Both the position numbers and the translations under genes were made by a program. From the NCBI GenBank assembly GCA_902790175.1, contig CADAQZ010000002.1, positions 38,138 to 102,137 on the forward strand: a stretch of DNA of 64,000 nt, given 5' to 3'. This DNA comes from an uncultured Eubacteriales bacterium. GTDB lineage: Bacteria; Bacillota; Clostridia; Christensenellales; Aristaeellaceae. Shown here piece after piece: positions 37,633-46,363 of this stretch. The notes beneath the pieces were generated by a model. The model was not told where the DNA came from and made no database searches. It was given only the letters and a program-made list of their open reading frames with translations. The first letter of the stretch is position 1. Each line of letters opens with the position of its first letter.

Positions 37633-37662
37633 ATTGTAGCACAGCCGCCGTGCCGTTGTCAA
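37633..37662 (-). promoter_or_regulatory. Y RNA promoter
   Basis: TTGACA (37662-37657) and TACAAT (37638-37633) on the minus strand are 18 bp apart, about 25 bp before the closing helix of the larger Y RNA. Confidence 0.85.
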
Positions 37663-37677
37663 CCCGAGGGCACGCCG

Positions 37678-39759
37678 TCAGGTGAGCTTGTAGATGCGCA
37701 GGCCGTCGTACTTGCGGATCAGCTTCAGCATGCTGTTGAAGGGCTGCCAATCCTTGCCCTGCTCCTTCTCCGGCAGGGACTTGTAGTGCGCCTGGACGCG
37801 CTCCTCGGTCAGCTCCCCGTCCATCATGTCCTCGTGGATGCGCATGTGCTCGCGCAGCATCTTCTGGTATTTGCCCTTGCTGGCCCCGCGCGGCACCTTC
37901 ACGTCGTTGTACTCGGTGCCGAAGCGCCAGCCCATCTCCTGGTGCTCGCGCACCCAGCGCTCGTGCTCCATCGGCGCGAACAGCTCCACCTGCTCGGGCG
38001 TGAACTCCGACAGCAGGTCGAAGTCCACCGGGCGATCGGTGTAGAAGCACTGGATGGCGTTCAGGTACTTGCTGAAGCTCTTGACCTGGTTGATGTTGTA
38101 CAGCTTGTACTCCAGCGACAGCGCCTCGAACTCGGCGTCCAGCTGCTCGGCGCTGACCTCGTCCTCGTGCCCCTCGTGGGCATAGCGCCCGTTCAGGGCG
38201 GCGGCGAAGTCGTGCATGTGCAGGAAGTTGCTGGCGGAGAGGTAGATGTGCTTCATGCCGCGGTTGGCCTTGCCGTTGGGATCGACGGTCACGGTAAGCT
38301 TCGCGCCGGAGGTGTCCACGATGCGCTCGATGTCGGCGGCAAAGCTGTTTTCGTCGTCCACCATGCTGCTGTAGGCCTTCAGCTTGGGCTGCTTGCCCTC
38401 CTTCTTGTTCGCCTTCCAGACCGCGTACTTCGCGTTGAAGGCGTCGATCTTATCCTTCTCGTCCTCGTCGTAGATGTACTCGGCGCGGATCTCGTTGCCG
38501 CTGAAGTCGAAGCGCACGCCCATCGGCTGGAGCTCCGTGCGGGAATTGCGGCCATAGGCCGTGCGGTCCCAGCACTGCAGCTCGTCGCACAGCATCAGAA
38601 GCCACGCCAGCGGGTGCGCGTTCATGGGCAGCTTCGGCTTCGTCGGCGGCTCGTCCTTGTAGAAGGCGATGGAGAACTTGTACAGGCTGTTGTGCAGCAG
38701 TATCGCCGAGAGCGCGTCCACGTGCACGGGGTTCAGTTCGTTGATGGCGGACGTTCCCTCCCCCTCCGTGTCGACGCCGATGGCGTCGGTGATCTCGCGG
38801 TAGAGGCGCACCGCGCTGAAGAAGGCGTGGTCCATGAAGCAGTTGAAGTGCTCCGGCATCTGCGGCTTTTCGTCCAGCACGCGCATCAGGTAGCCCTCGC
38901 TGAAGCCGTAGGCGTCGCCCAGCTTCTTTGTAATGTCGTAGGCCAGCAGCTCGACGATCGTGTGGAACGTCCTGCCGTAGAGCTTTTCAAAGCGCGCCTT
39001 GGCCTCGTCGCCCAGCGCCGTGAGCGCGTCCACGTTTTTGTAGGCGATCAGCAGGCTGTTCTTGCTGCGCTTCTGGTTGTTCACCTCGAAGTAGGACATC
39101 GCCTGCTCAAACGGCAATTCAAACGGATAGCCGATGTCGTGGAAAAGCGACGTGAGCCCCCAGTATTCGAGGAAGAAGTTGGCCGCGCGGCTGTCGCGCG
39201 CGTCGCCCTTGGCGTCGTAGCCGTAGAAGGCGTTGAACGCGCGGCGGTAGTTCACGTTCGTCTCGTAGATCGCCAGGCCCAGCGCGAACACGTACACCGA
39301 GTGGGAGTAGTGGTCGCGGTGCTTCATCAGGAGGGACGAGCCGTTGGTCTCGTACTCGTTGAGCAGCTCAACCATCTTCTTGGAGCGGCCGTAGCGGCCG
39401 AAGAACATCTCCAGGTAGCAGTAGTAGACGTTGTAGGCGTCATCGGCCACGCCGGAGTCGATGAAGCGCTCCAGCTCGCGCTCCAGGCACAGGCGGTCGA
39501 TGTCCATCTGCATGTTGTAGGGGATCTGGTTGGGCGAGATGCTCGCGCCCTGCCACGCGCCCGTCTCGTCCTCCCTCTTTTCGATCTTTTTGTCGAAGCG
39601 CAGCTCCTCGCAGCGGTCGTGGATGAACCGCAGGGCCGCGGTCTTCAGGTCATTGCCCTGCGCCTGCCCGCCGTAGCGATAGGGCTGGGCGGGACCGAGG
39701 TCCGCCCCGAACTCCTTGAGGTTCATCTTGCGCATCTTTTCCAACGCCGTATACGCCAT
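37678..39759 (-). CDS. HD-like protein with C-terminal RyR-like domain
   Basis: This 693-residue cytoplasmic protein has no signal or membrane segment. Histidines at about 147, 150 and 153 and the motif LFHDIGYPFE (His207-Asp208) suggest an HD-type metal phosphohydrolase core, with further histidines near 390. The C-terminus (about 595-680) has HERWVREHQEMGWRFG...LP...FNSML, resembling the RyR domain used as a nucleotide or ligand sensor in bacterial conflict systems. It could hydrolyse a nucleotide or RNA end. GGAGG is 8 nt before the ATG. It ends only 16 bp before the Y RNA promoter, and rsr is next, so it probably belongs to this module. Domain calls are by eye. Confidence 0.75.
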   Translation of the reverse strand: MAYTALEKMRKMNLKEFGADLGPAQPYRYGGQAQGNDLKTAALRFIHDRCEELRFDKKIEKREDETGAWQGASISPNQIPYNMQMDIDRLCLERELERFIDSGVADDAYNVYYCYLEMFFGRYGRSKKMVELLNEYETNGSSLLMKHRDHYSHSVYVFALGLAIYETNVNYRRAFNAFYGYDAKGDARDSRAANFFLEYWGLTSLFHDIGYPFELPFEQAMSYFEVNNQKRSKNSLLIAYKNVDALTALGDEAKARFEKLYGRTFHTIVELLAYDITKKLGDAYGFSEGYLMRVLDEKPQMPEHFNCFMDHAFFSAVRLYREITDAIGVDTEGEGTSAINELNPVHVDALSAILLHNSLYKFSIAFYKDEPPTKPKLPMNAHPLAWLLMLCDELQCWDRTAYGRNSRTELQPMGVRFDFSGNEIRAEYIYDEDEKDKIDAFNAKYAVWKANKKEGKQPKLKAYSSMVDDENSFAADIERIVDTSGAKLTVTVDPNGKANRGMKHIYLSASNFLHMHDFAAALNGRYAHEGHEDEVSAEQLDAEFEALSLEYKLYNINQVKSFSKYLNAIQCFYTDRPVDFDLLSEFTPEQVELFAPMEHERWVREHQEMGWRFGTEYNDVKVPRGASKGKYQKMLREHMRIHEDMMDGELTEERVQAHYKSLPEKEQGKDWQPFNSMLKLIRKYDGLRIYKLT

Positions 39760-39827
39760 GCCATCGCCCTCCCTGTCGTGTGTGTCGGCGCGCGGTTCGC
39801 GCGTACAATCCAGTTCTTAACACATTC

Positions 39828-39856
39828 ATTATACATGAAACGCGGGGCGATGTCTA
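39828..39856 (-). promoter_or_regulatory. Promoter of the HD/RyR-like gene
   Basis: TAGACA (39856-39851) and TATAAT (39833-39828) on the minus strand are 17 bp apart. Confidence 0.82.
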
Positions 39857-39872
39857 CCGTTTCGAGGCAAAA

Positions 39873-39907
39873 AACGGCGGTCATTCATCCGAATGGCCGC
39901 CGTTTTT
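39873..39907 (-). terminator. Terminator of the beta-helix gene
   Basis: On the minus strand AACGGCGGCCATTC, loop GGAT and GAATGACCGCCGTT form a 14-bp stem with one G-U pair, followed by T6. Confidence 0.85.
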
Positions 39908-39909
39908 CA

Positions 39910-41844
39910 TCACAGCGGGAGCGCGTCCTTCCACTCGGCAAACGGCCCGGGCAGAGCGTCCCCGGCGGGACGGGGATTCCCATGATAGTCCCCCGGGACG
40001 CAGGCCACGGCGGGCGCGCCGCGCACTTCCCCGGGCGCGCGAGCCAGCGCGATCTTACACGGCGGGCCGGGCGCGTCGAAGGGCGAGTCGTGGCGCTCGC
40101 AGGTGCGCAGCACCATCGCGTCCTCGTCCAGCTCCAGGCCGAACCAGGCGTGCTGGCCGGTCAGGTCGAAGCCATTGAATTCCTGCCAGGTGGGAAGGTC
40201 CAAACAGGTTTCCGGCTCGGGGTACATCACGCGCAGGTAGCCCCCATCCATGCACAGGAACAAATTGCCCTCGGACATGTTGTCGATCGTCGGGAATACG
40301 ATGGCCGCCTCGCCGCAGTCGTAGAAGATGTTGTTCAGGATCTTCGCCTTCCTGGACGTGCCACCGCGCTGCCAGCCGCCCATCCTGAAGCCCACGGGCT
40401 TGGCGTAGTAGCCGCTGTGGCGGCACCTGGCGATCAGGTTGTGGGCCACGATCAGCCGGTCCGTGCCCTCGCAGTAGATGCCGTAGCCGTTGATCGACTC
40501 GTCCTCGCGCAGCTTGTACCAGCCCGACGAGCCGGGCTCCACGGGCACCTTTGCCGGGTCGAAGCGCCCCTCGACATTCCAGATGACGTTATTGTCGATC
40601 AGGTTGACGCCGTCCTTCGTGCACTCGATGAAGATGGCCTCGCGCTGCTCGATGCCGTTCAGGAACAGGTTGGAGGTGATGCGGTTGTTCTCGTTGCCGC
40701 AGTCGAGCCACAGGTGGTCGGCCCGGAGCGTGTTTTTGAACACATTGCGGCGGATGAGACCGCCCACGCTGTTGTGCAGCTTGATCGCCCCGGCCTCCCA
40801 GGAGAGCTCCATCCTCTGCCAGCCGGTGCCCTCGATCACGTTGTCCTCGATCAGCATGTGGGTGGCGAACAGGCCCGCGATGCCGCAGACGCCCGCGTCC
40901 CGGATCGTGCAGCCGCGCACGACGCTGTGGCCGATCACCTGGCCGGGGACGATCTCGTGGTGCCAGCACTCGTTGCCCACGTCGATGGCCACGGCGTTCG
41001 ACCAGTTCACCTGGCAATCCTCGATGATCCAGTGGTGGCCGCGGTTGCAGGAGATCGCGCCGCGCTGCGGCACCGGCGCGCCGGTGGCGGCGTGCTCGCA
41101 GACGAGGCCCTTCACGCGGATGTAGGACAAAAACGGCGTCTTCGGCGCGAAGCACTGCTCGCGCACCGTGATCTCGATCGCGTGATTGTTGGGGTTGTCA
41201 TCCCCGGCGAGGCGGAAGTGCACCGTCTGGCCGTTCGCCTCCACCCAGTAGGCGTCCTCGCGCTCGGACAGCTGGTTGTAGAGCGCCACCTGATGAAGCG
41301 GCCTGCCGTCGCAGAACACGCAGCCGCGGCGGTTCAGGTAGGGCGTCATGTCTGTCTTGTCGTACTCGATGAACAGCCGGTCGTGGAGTATGTTCACCGC
41401 GCAGAACGGGTTGTAGCCGCGGAACATGTCGGGGTCGAGCTCGTGGGCGTACACGCGCATGCACGACAGGTCGCGCGTATCGCCCCAGCCGCGCAGCCGC
41501 CAGCCGGTGCTGGGCTTGAAATCGCACACCTGCTCGGAGGCGCGAATGACGACGGGGCCGTCGCCAAACGCCTCGTAGCTGATCATGTGCGCCGGGTCCG
41601 TGCCACCGCGGGCGGGCCGCACGCACTCCCGGTAGACGCCCGCGTGGATGCGCACGCGCGTGCCGGGCATGGCCAGCTCGGCGGCGCGGCCGATGGTCTT
41701 CAGCGGCGCGGCTTCGCTACCGTCGTTGTCGTCCGAGGCGGACGGGTGGCCGGGGTCCACGTGCAGCTCGGCGTCGAAGACGGGCTCGACCTCCCAGAAA
41801 TCAAATGACGTGCCGTCCGGCAGCAGGGCCGTGAGATCGCTCAT
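39910..41844 (-). CDS. Right-handed beta-helix protein, putative polysaccharide-degrading enzyme
   Basis: This 644-residue protein opens with a DUF1565-like segment (ELHVDPGHPSASDDNDGSEAAPLKTI). It continues as a parallel beta-helix rich in ladder repeats such as IEDNVIEGTG, IRRNVFKNTL, ITSNLFLNG, LIDNNVIWN, VAHNLIARC and ILNNIFYDC. This architecture occurs in pectate lyases, polygalacturonases and GH141-like hydrolases; I cannot assign the activity. There is no signal peptide, so it may act on imported oligosaccharides. GGGGAG lies 9 nt before ATG 41844. It is monocistronic. Confidence 0.85.
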   Translation of the reverse strand: MSDLTALLPDGTSFDFWEVEPVFDAELHVDPGHPSASDDNDGSEAAPLKTIGRAAELAMPGTRVRIHAGVYRECVRPARGGTDPAHMISYEAFGDGPVVIRASEQVCDFKPSTGWRLRGWGDTRDLSCMRVYAHELDPDMFRGYNPFCAVNILHDRLFIEYDKTDMTPYLNRRGCVFCDGRPLHQVALYNQLSEREDAYWVEANGQTVHFRLAGDDNPNNHAIEITVREQCFAPKTPFLSYIRVKGLVCEHAATGAPVPQRGAISCNRGHHWIIEDCQVNWSNAVAIDVGNECWHHEIVPGQVIGHSVVRGCTIRDAGVCGIAGLFATHMLIEDNVIEGTGWQRMELSWEAGAIKLHNSVGGLIRRNVFKNTLRADHLWLDCGNENNRITSNLFLNGIEQREAIFIECTKDGVNLIDNNVIWNVEGRFDPAKVPVEPGSSGWYKLREDESINGYGIYCEGTDRLIVAHNLIARCRHSGYYAKPVGFRMGGWQRGGTSRKAKILNNIFYDCGEAAIVFPTIDNMSEGNLFLCMDGGYLRVMYPEPETCLDLPTWQEFNGFDLTGQHAWFGLELDEDAMVLRTCERHDSPFDAPGPPCKIALARAPGEVRGAPAVACVPGDYHGNPRPAGDALPGPFAEWKDALPL

Positions 41845-41925
41845 GCCGTCATACTCCCCTTTCGTGGCTTCCAAGGCCGTTGATCGCTCGACAAAGGCGG
41901 CTTCGCCCTCCTTGTCGCTGTCTAT

Positions 41926-41954
41926 ACTATATCAGATGCCCTTGCGGCAATCAA
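41926..41954 (-). promoter_or_regulatory. Promoter of the beta-helix gene
   Basis: TTGATT (41954-41949) and TATAGT (41931-41926) on the minus strand are 17 bp apart. Confidence 0.6.
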
Positions 41955-42026
41955 TGATATATGCTCATATATTTAATCATAAATTGTCCGTGGTTTCTCA
42001 GTATTTGTCCAGTTTCGGCAAAAACC

Positions 42027-42055
42027 TTGTCGCGCGCCGCGCCGCATCCTATAAT
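42027..42055 (+). promoter_or_regulatory. Promoter of the AEC/lactonase unit
   Basis: TTGTCG (42027-42032) and TATAAT (42050-42055) are 17 bp apart, 75 bp before the AEC gene. Confidence 0.7.
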
Positions 42056-42129
42056 CCAGTTATCGCGATCATGCCGCCTGTCGGCATCGAAAATGCCAAA
42101 GAAGATTTCCTCGAAAGGTATTCAAAGCC

Positions 42130-43053
42130 ATGCCGTCGATGAACGTCGTATTCACCCAGATCCTGGTAATCCTGCTCTACCTGCTCGTGGGCTTCGTCGC
42201 GGGCAAGAGCGGGCTGGTCAGCCCCGCGCAGCGCAAGTACCTGACGCGCCTGTGCACGAACCTGATCCTGCCCTTCACGATCCTCTCCGCGGCCAACCAG
42301 AGCGTCTCGGGGCGTCAGTTGGCTGAGCTGGGGCTCGCCGCGGCGCTGATGCTGGGCATATTCGCGCTGACGACGTTCGTCGCGCTGCGCGTGCAGACCG
42401 CGCGCGGCGTGGCCCTGCCCGCGAAGGTGACCACGGCGTCGCTCGTCACCTACCCCAACTGCACGTTCCTGGGGCTGCCGCTGTGCCGGGCGCTGTTCGG
42501 CGACACGGCGATCCTCTACAACGCCGTGCTGATGGTCGCGTTCAACGTGCTGTTCTTCACGTGGCAGATCAGCCTGTTCACCGGCGAGAAGTTCCGCTTC
42601 CGCAACCTCGTCACGCCGCCGTCCGTCGCCACGGCGCTGCTGATCGTGCTGCTGGCGCTGGGGATCCGCTTCCCGGACCCGGTGCAGACCGTCGTCTCCA
42701 ACACCGGCGCGATGATCTCGCCGCTTTCGCTGATCATCATCGGCGTGATGCTGTCGGAGAGCCCGATCGTCGCCGTGCTCAGGGAGCGCCGCGCCTACGG
42801 GATCGCGCTGCTTCGCAACCTGCTGATCCCGCTGCTGGGGATGCTGCTGCTGAAGCTTATGCCGTTCGAGCCCGCGGGCAAGGTGTGCCTGCTGGTGTAC
42901 CTCGCGTGCCCCTGCGCGACGATGAGCTCGATCTACGCCATCCAGAGCGACATGGAGCCGGAGCTTGCGGCGCGGGGCGTATTGCTGTCGACGCTGCTGT
43001 TCGCCGCCACGCTGCCCGCGATCATCTACGTGGGCACGGGATTCCTGGGATGA
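42130..43053 (+). CDS. AEC-family (auxin efflux carrier-like) transporter
   Basis: This 307-residue protein has about ten membrane helices with the AEC pattern: NLILPFTILSAA near residue 50, TYPNCTFLGLPL near 108 (with a discontinuous helix) and a C-terminal five-helix repeat. Bacterial members export or import organic acids such as malate. A GAAAGG site lies about 11 nt upstream. It is followed after 35 bp by a UlaG-like lactonase gene, so the pair may deal with an acidic sugar derivative. Confidence 0.9.
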   Translation: MPSMNVVFTQILVILLYLLVGFVAGKSGLVSPAQRKYLTRLCTNLILPFTILSAANQSVSGRQLAELGLAAALMLGIFALTTFVALRVQTARGVALPAKVTTASLVTYPNCTFLGLPLCRALFGDTAILYNAVLMVAFNVLFFTWQISLFTGEKFRFRNLVTPPSVATALLIVLLALGIRFPDPVQTVVSNTGAMISPLSLIIIGVMLSESPIVAVLRERRAYGIALLRNLLIPLLGMLLLKLMPFEPAGKVCLLVYLACPCATMSSIYAIQSDMEPELAARGVLLSTLLFAATLPAIIYVGTGFLG

Positions 43054-43088
43054 TGGACTTTATACGCGCTGAAACGGAGACATGAGAC

Positions 43089-43871
43089 ATGGCTGAGACG
43101 ACGAATACTCTGAAGGGTCGACCCGCGATCACCTGGCTGGGGCAGATGGGCCTGCGGATCGAGATCGGCGACACGACGATCATGGTGGACTACTTCGCCT
43201 CAGACTTCGAGGGGCGGCAAATTCCCGCGCCGATCCCCGCGGGCGAGGTGCGCGGCGTGGACGCCTTTTTGGGCACGCACGACCACATCGACCACATCGA
43301 CCACGACGCCTGGCGCGTGTGGGCGAAGACCTGCCCCGGCGCGAAGTTCGTGTTCCCGTCTGTGCACCGGCGGGCCGTGCTGGACGACGGCGTCTCGGAA
43401 GCACAGCTGCTGCCCATCGACGCGGGCAAGAGCGTGCGCGTGGGCGATGTCACGATCCACGCCATCCCCGCCGCGCACGAGTTCCTCTCGCCCACATCGG
43501 ACGGGCGCTATCCATGCCTGCAATACGTCATCGAGGGCGGCGGCGCGCGCATCTACCACGCCGGGGACACGCTGCGCTATGAGGGCATGGTGCCGATGCT
43601 GCGTGCATTCGGGCCCATCGACGCGGCGCTTCTGCCGATCAACGGGCGCGACGGCGCGCGCTACCGCGTCGGATTCATCGGCAACATGACGTTCCAGGAG
43701 GCGGTCGACGTCGCGGGCGAGCTCGCGCCGAAGCTGGCGCTGCCCGGCCACTGGGACATGTTCGCGGACAATCCCGGCGACCCCGAGGCCTTCGCGGACT
43801 ACCTCGACGCAAAGTACGGGGGCAAGGTGGCGTGCAGGGTCCCGAAGGTCATGGAGAGGATAATGCTATAA
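43089..43871 (+). CDS. UlaG-like metallo-beta-lactamase-fold hydrolase
   Basis: This 260-residue enzyme has the metal motif THDHIDHIDH (about 58-67), further ligands in AAHEF, HAGDTL and a C-terminal LPGHWDMF, all characteristic of the UlaG group (L-ascorbate-6-phosphate lactonase and relatives). It would open a lactone or phosphoester in the cytoplasm. No ascorbate PTS genes are nearby, so ascorbate is only one option. It is the second gene after an AEC transporter. The end runs into a dispersed repeat. Confidence 0.9.
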   Translation: MAETTNTLKGRPAITWLGQMGLRIEIGDTTIMVDYFASDFEGRQIPAPIPAGEVRGVDAFLGTHDHIDHIDHDAWRVWAKTCPGAKFVFPSVHRRAVLDDGVSEAQLLPIDAGKSVRVGDVTIHAIPAAHEFLSPTSDGRYPCLQYVIEGGGARIYHAGDTLRYEGMVPMLRAFGPIDAALLPINGRDGARYRVGFIGNMTFQEAVDVAGELAPKLALPGHWDMFADNPGDPEAFADYLDAKYGGKVACRVPKVMERIML

Positions 43872-43884
43872 GATTTGCAAATAG

Positions 43885-43988
43885 AAAAGATCCTTCGACT
43901 CCGCCTTGCTGGAGCAAGGCTACGCTCAGGATGACAGATTGGCAGCCAGTGTGTCGGTGTCATCCTGAGCGCAGCGAAGGATCTTTTT
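43885..43988. repeat. Dispersed inverted repeat, GATCCTTC family
   Basis: AAAAGATCCTTCGAC at the left pairs with GCGAAGGATCTTTT at the right; inner arms are CGCTCAGGATGACA and TGTCATCCTGAGCG. It is the second copy of the 37-138 element and again separates two convergent genes. Confidence 0.85.
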
Positions 43989-44084
43989 TGCAATTCTTTT
44001 GTAATAAATTTTCAATTCCCTGTTAATAACTCTGTGGATATGTGGAAGATTCGACCCATTTCGCGCGCAAAAGTGACGGATGGG

Positions 44085-45284
44085 TCAGCATCGCTTGGCC
44101 GCGTCCCGGGCCCGGGCGGCGTCGTCTTTCGTAGCGGCGCGGCCGCCGTAGCGCACGGGCAGGTAGAGCTCGCGCAGCTCTGCCATTGCGGCGGGGTCGG
44201 AGAAATCGCCGTTTTGCTCCAGTATCTGCCGCGTGTTCATGTTCGGCGCGACCCGTCCCCCGCGGGCGCGGACCTGCGCCAGCGCGCGCCGGTACTGCCG
44301 CCGCACGCCGTCCTCCGGATTCCTGCGCAGCTTCAGCGCGCGCGCGCGGGGCGCTTCCTCCTCGTCGAGGGATTCGCGGTGGTCCGTGCCGGAGGCGGTC
44401 TCGGTGCGCGCCACGCGCCGCGAAAGCGCCCGCAGGATCATGAACGCCAGCCCGAGCACCAGCACCGTGCCGAAGCCCATCATCGCATAGCGCACCACGG
44501 CGGGCAGCATGTTTACCGATTCCGACGCGCGCGTCAGCGCCGAACCCTCGCCCTCCATCGGCGCGATCTTCGGGACCTCGAAGGCGTCCCCGGGGTCTAT
44601 CCACGGCAGAAGACTCACCAGCCACGCCCCGGCATAGAGCACGCACTGGATCGCGAGCAGCAAAAGCGCCGCCAGGTTCAATATGACATTTTGCAGGAAC
44701 CACTGCCACGCGGTGCGCACCACGGCCAGTATGCCCGGCTGGGACAGCCCGAAGCCCGCCGCGCACACCAGCGCCACGCCGCCGAGGTTCAGAAGGCGGA
44801 ATCGCCCGGAGCGGGCCACGCGGTCGTCGTGTCGCAGCAGGCGCAACAGCGCCATGTTCAGCGTAAAGTAGGCGAACAGGTACGGAAGGCCGCGCTGCCA
44901 CGATCGCGCGCGCAGCAGCGTCGCCAACAGCAGCACCACGCCCATGCCGATCAGGCTGTGGCGGAAGCGGTCGGCGGCGTAGTCGTAGTCCGGCGCGCGG
45001 CGGTTGTTGTACACGTACAGCGGCAGGTAGGCCGCCATCGGGATCGTCAGAAGTCGCCCCGGCACGTTCCCCGCCAGCCAGAGCGCCGGCAGGATCGCCG
45101 CCATCGGCAGCCAGCGCAGCTTCCCCCGCTTTGCCAGCCGCCCGCTGAGCCAGCAGCCCGCCAGCAGCGCGACGGGGGCCCAGAACAGGTCCGCCCGGCA
45201 CGCGCGCAGCAGGCCCAGGCAACCCGCCGCGCCGTAGTACAGCATGGCGTCGCAGAAAAACGTCAGAGCGTAGGCGAAGGGCAT
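44085..45284 (-). CDS. Polytopic membrane protein of the MoxR/DUF58 cluster
   Basis: This 399-residue protein has about seven membrane helices in residues 1-235, an outward acidic loop (PWIDPGDAFEVPKIAPMEGEG), one more helix near 265-290, and a basic cytoplasmic tail with an RRQYRRALAQVRARGG motif that recalls the DUF4129 tail of transglutaminase-like proteins. The transglutaminase core is absent. I do not recognise a named family. It overlaps the DUF58 gene by 22 bp, with GAGG 8 nt before its ATG, and is the third gene of that operon, so it likely belongs to the same surface-assembly or stress system. Confidence 0.75.
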   Translation of the reverse strand: MPFAYALTFFCDAMLYYGAAGCLGLLRACRADLFWAPVALLAGCWLSGRLAKRGKLRWLPMAAILPALWLAGNVPGRLLTIPMAAYLPLYVYNNRRAPDYDYAADRFRHSLIGMGVVLLLATLLRARSWQRGLPYLFAYFTLNMALLRLLRHDDRVARSGRFRLLNLGGVALVCAAGFGLSQPGILAVVRTAWQWFLQNVILNLAALLLLAIQCVLYAGAWLVSLLPWIDPGDAFEVPKIAPMEGEGSALTRASESVNMLPAVVRYAMMGFGTVLVLGLAFMILRALSRRVARTETASGTDHRESLDEEEAPRARALKLRRNPEDGVRRQYRRALAQVRARGGRVAPNMNTRQILEQNGDFSDPAAMAELRELYLPVRYGGRAATKDDAARARDAAKRC

Positions 45285-46363
45285 GGTTCTATCCTCTCTG
45301 TCTCATTCTCCGCCACGAGGCACAGCGGCTCCTCCCCGCTGGCGGCGCGGAGCTTCTCCATCAGGTCCGGGCGCAGGTCGTTTTTGACGGGGGTGATGAA
45401 CACGTGGCCGCGGCCGAAATTGGCCCGCGAGATCGCGCGGTCGAACAGGCCTTCCAGCGTATCCCGGTGGTCGCAGTTGGCGCGGCCCAGGCCCTCCAGC
45501 GCGGTCGAAAGGTGCGCCGAGCCGAGCCCGTCGCCCACCTCGCCGAAGCCGTCCGGCGCGCCCAGGCTGCGCACGTTCGTGATCAGCGCGTAGGGGATGC
45601 GCTCGTCCTCCAGCGCCTGGCACACGCCGCGGCACAGCGAAAACGCCTTCTCCAGCATCAGCCGCCCGTAGGTGCCGAAGGCGAACGTGTGCGCGTTCAG
45701 CATCACGGTAACGGTGCGCTCCACCGTTTGGTCCTGGCAGCGCACCATCGGGCGGTCCATCCGCGCGGTCTGCGTCCAGGAGATCTGCTTCATCGGCTCG
45801 CGCCCGGTGTAGTCGCGAAAGCCCAGCGTCAGCACCGGGTCCTCCATGATAAACCGGTTCACCGATCGATCGCCCATCCAGCCGCCCATCAGCCGCTTGA
45901 CGTCCCCGGCGTCCATCGCGCGCGGCAGGATCACCAGCTCGCGGTGCAAGTCCACGCGCCGCGGCGTGGTGCTCAGGCCCATGAAGTCGCCGCCCTCCAG
46001 CGTCGCGCCCAGGAACAGGTAGCGGCCCCTGGCTTCGATCGTGAAATCCGTGCGGCGGGTCAGGCGCTGGCGCGGCATCATGTAGGCCGTGCTGCGAAGC
46101 GCCCCGCGACGCCCCTTCACGTCCTCCACGCCCAGCTTGTTCGCCGTCGCCATCGCGTCCGGCACGTTCTCGCTCAGCCGGATGAAGGGCACAAAGCGCC
46201 GCCGACGGTTGGTGATGACCGTCACCAGCTGCAACTTCTCCCCCGGCTCGGCTACAGCCTTCGACGGGCGCACGTCGTACTCCACGCCGTCCAGCGCGCG
46301 GCGCAGCGACCACATCTCCGCCCCGGCGATCACCGTCGCCAGCATCAGCAAAAAGGCGATCAT
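45263..46363 (-). CDS. DUF58 domain protein
   Basis: This 366-residue protein has an N-terminal membrane helix (MIAFLLMLATVIAGAEMWSL), a beta-rich extracytoplasmic or cytoplasmic region, and the DUF58 core DYTGREPMKQISWTQTARMDRPMVR (about 198-222), followed by a vWA-like fold. DUF58 proteins are encoded with MoxR ATPases and are thought to be assembled or activated by them. The start overlaps the MoxR stop (ATGA), so translation is coupled. Confidence 0.9.
   Translation of the reverse strand: MIAFLLMLATVIAGAEMWSLRRALDGVEYDVRPSKAVAEPGEKLQLVTVITNRRRRFVPFIRLSENVPDAMATANKLGVEDVKGRRGALRSTAYMMPRQRLTRRTDFTIEARGRYLFLGATLEGGDFMGLSTTPRRVDLHRELVILPRAMDAGDVKRLMGGWMGDRSVNRFIMEDPVLTLGFRDYTGREPMKQISWTQTARMDRPMVRCQDQTVERTVTVMLNAHTFAFGTYGRLMLEKAFSLCRGVCQALEDERIPYALITNVRSLGAPDGFGEVGDGLGSAHLSTALEGLGRANCDHRDTLEGLFDRAISRANFGRGHVFITPVKNDLRPDLMEKLRAASGEEPLCLVAENETERIEPCPSPTL

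Noticed and set aside
37543-41808. A 1421-residue plus-strand open frame
   Set aside because: It runs antisense through the Y RNA, HD/RyR and beta-helix genes and has shadow-like composition; both minus-strand genes have clear domains, starts and promoters.
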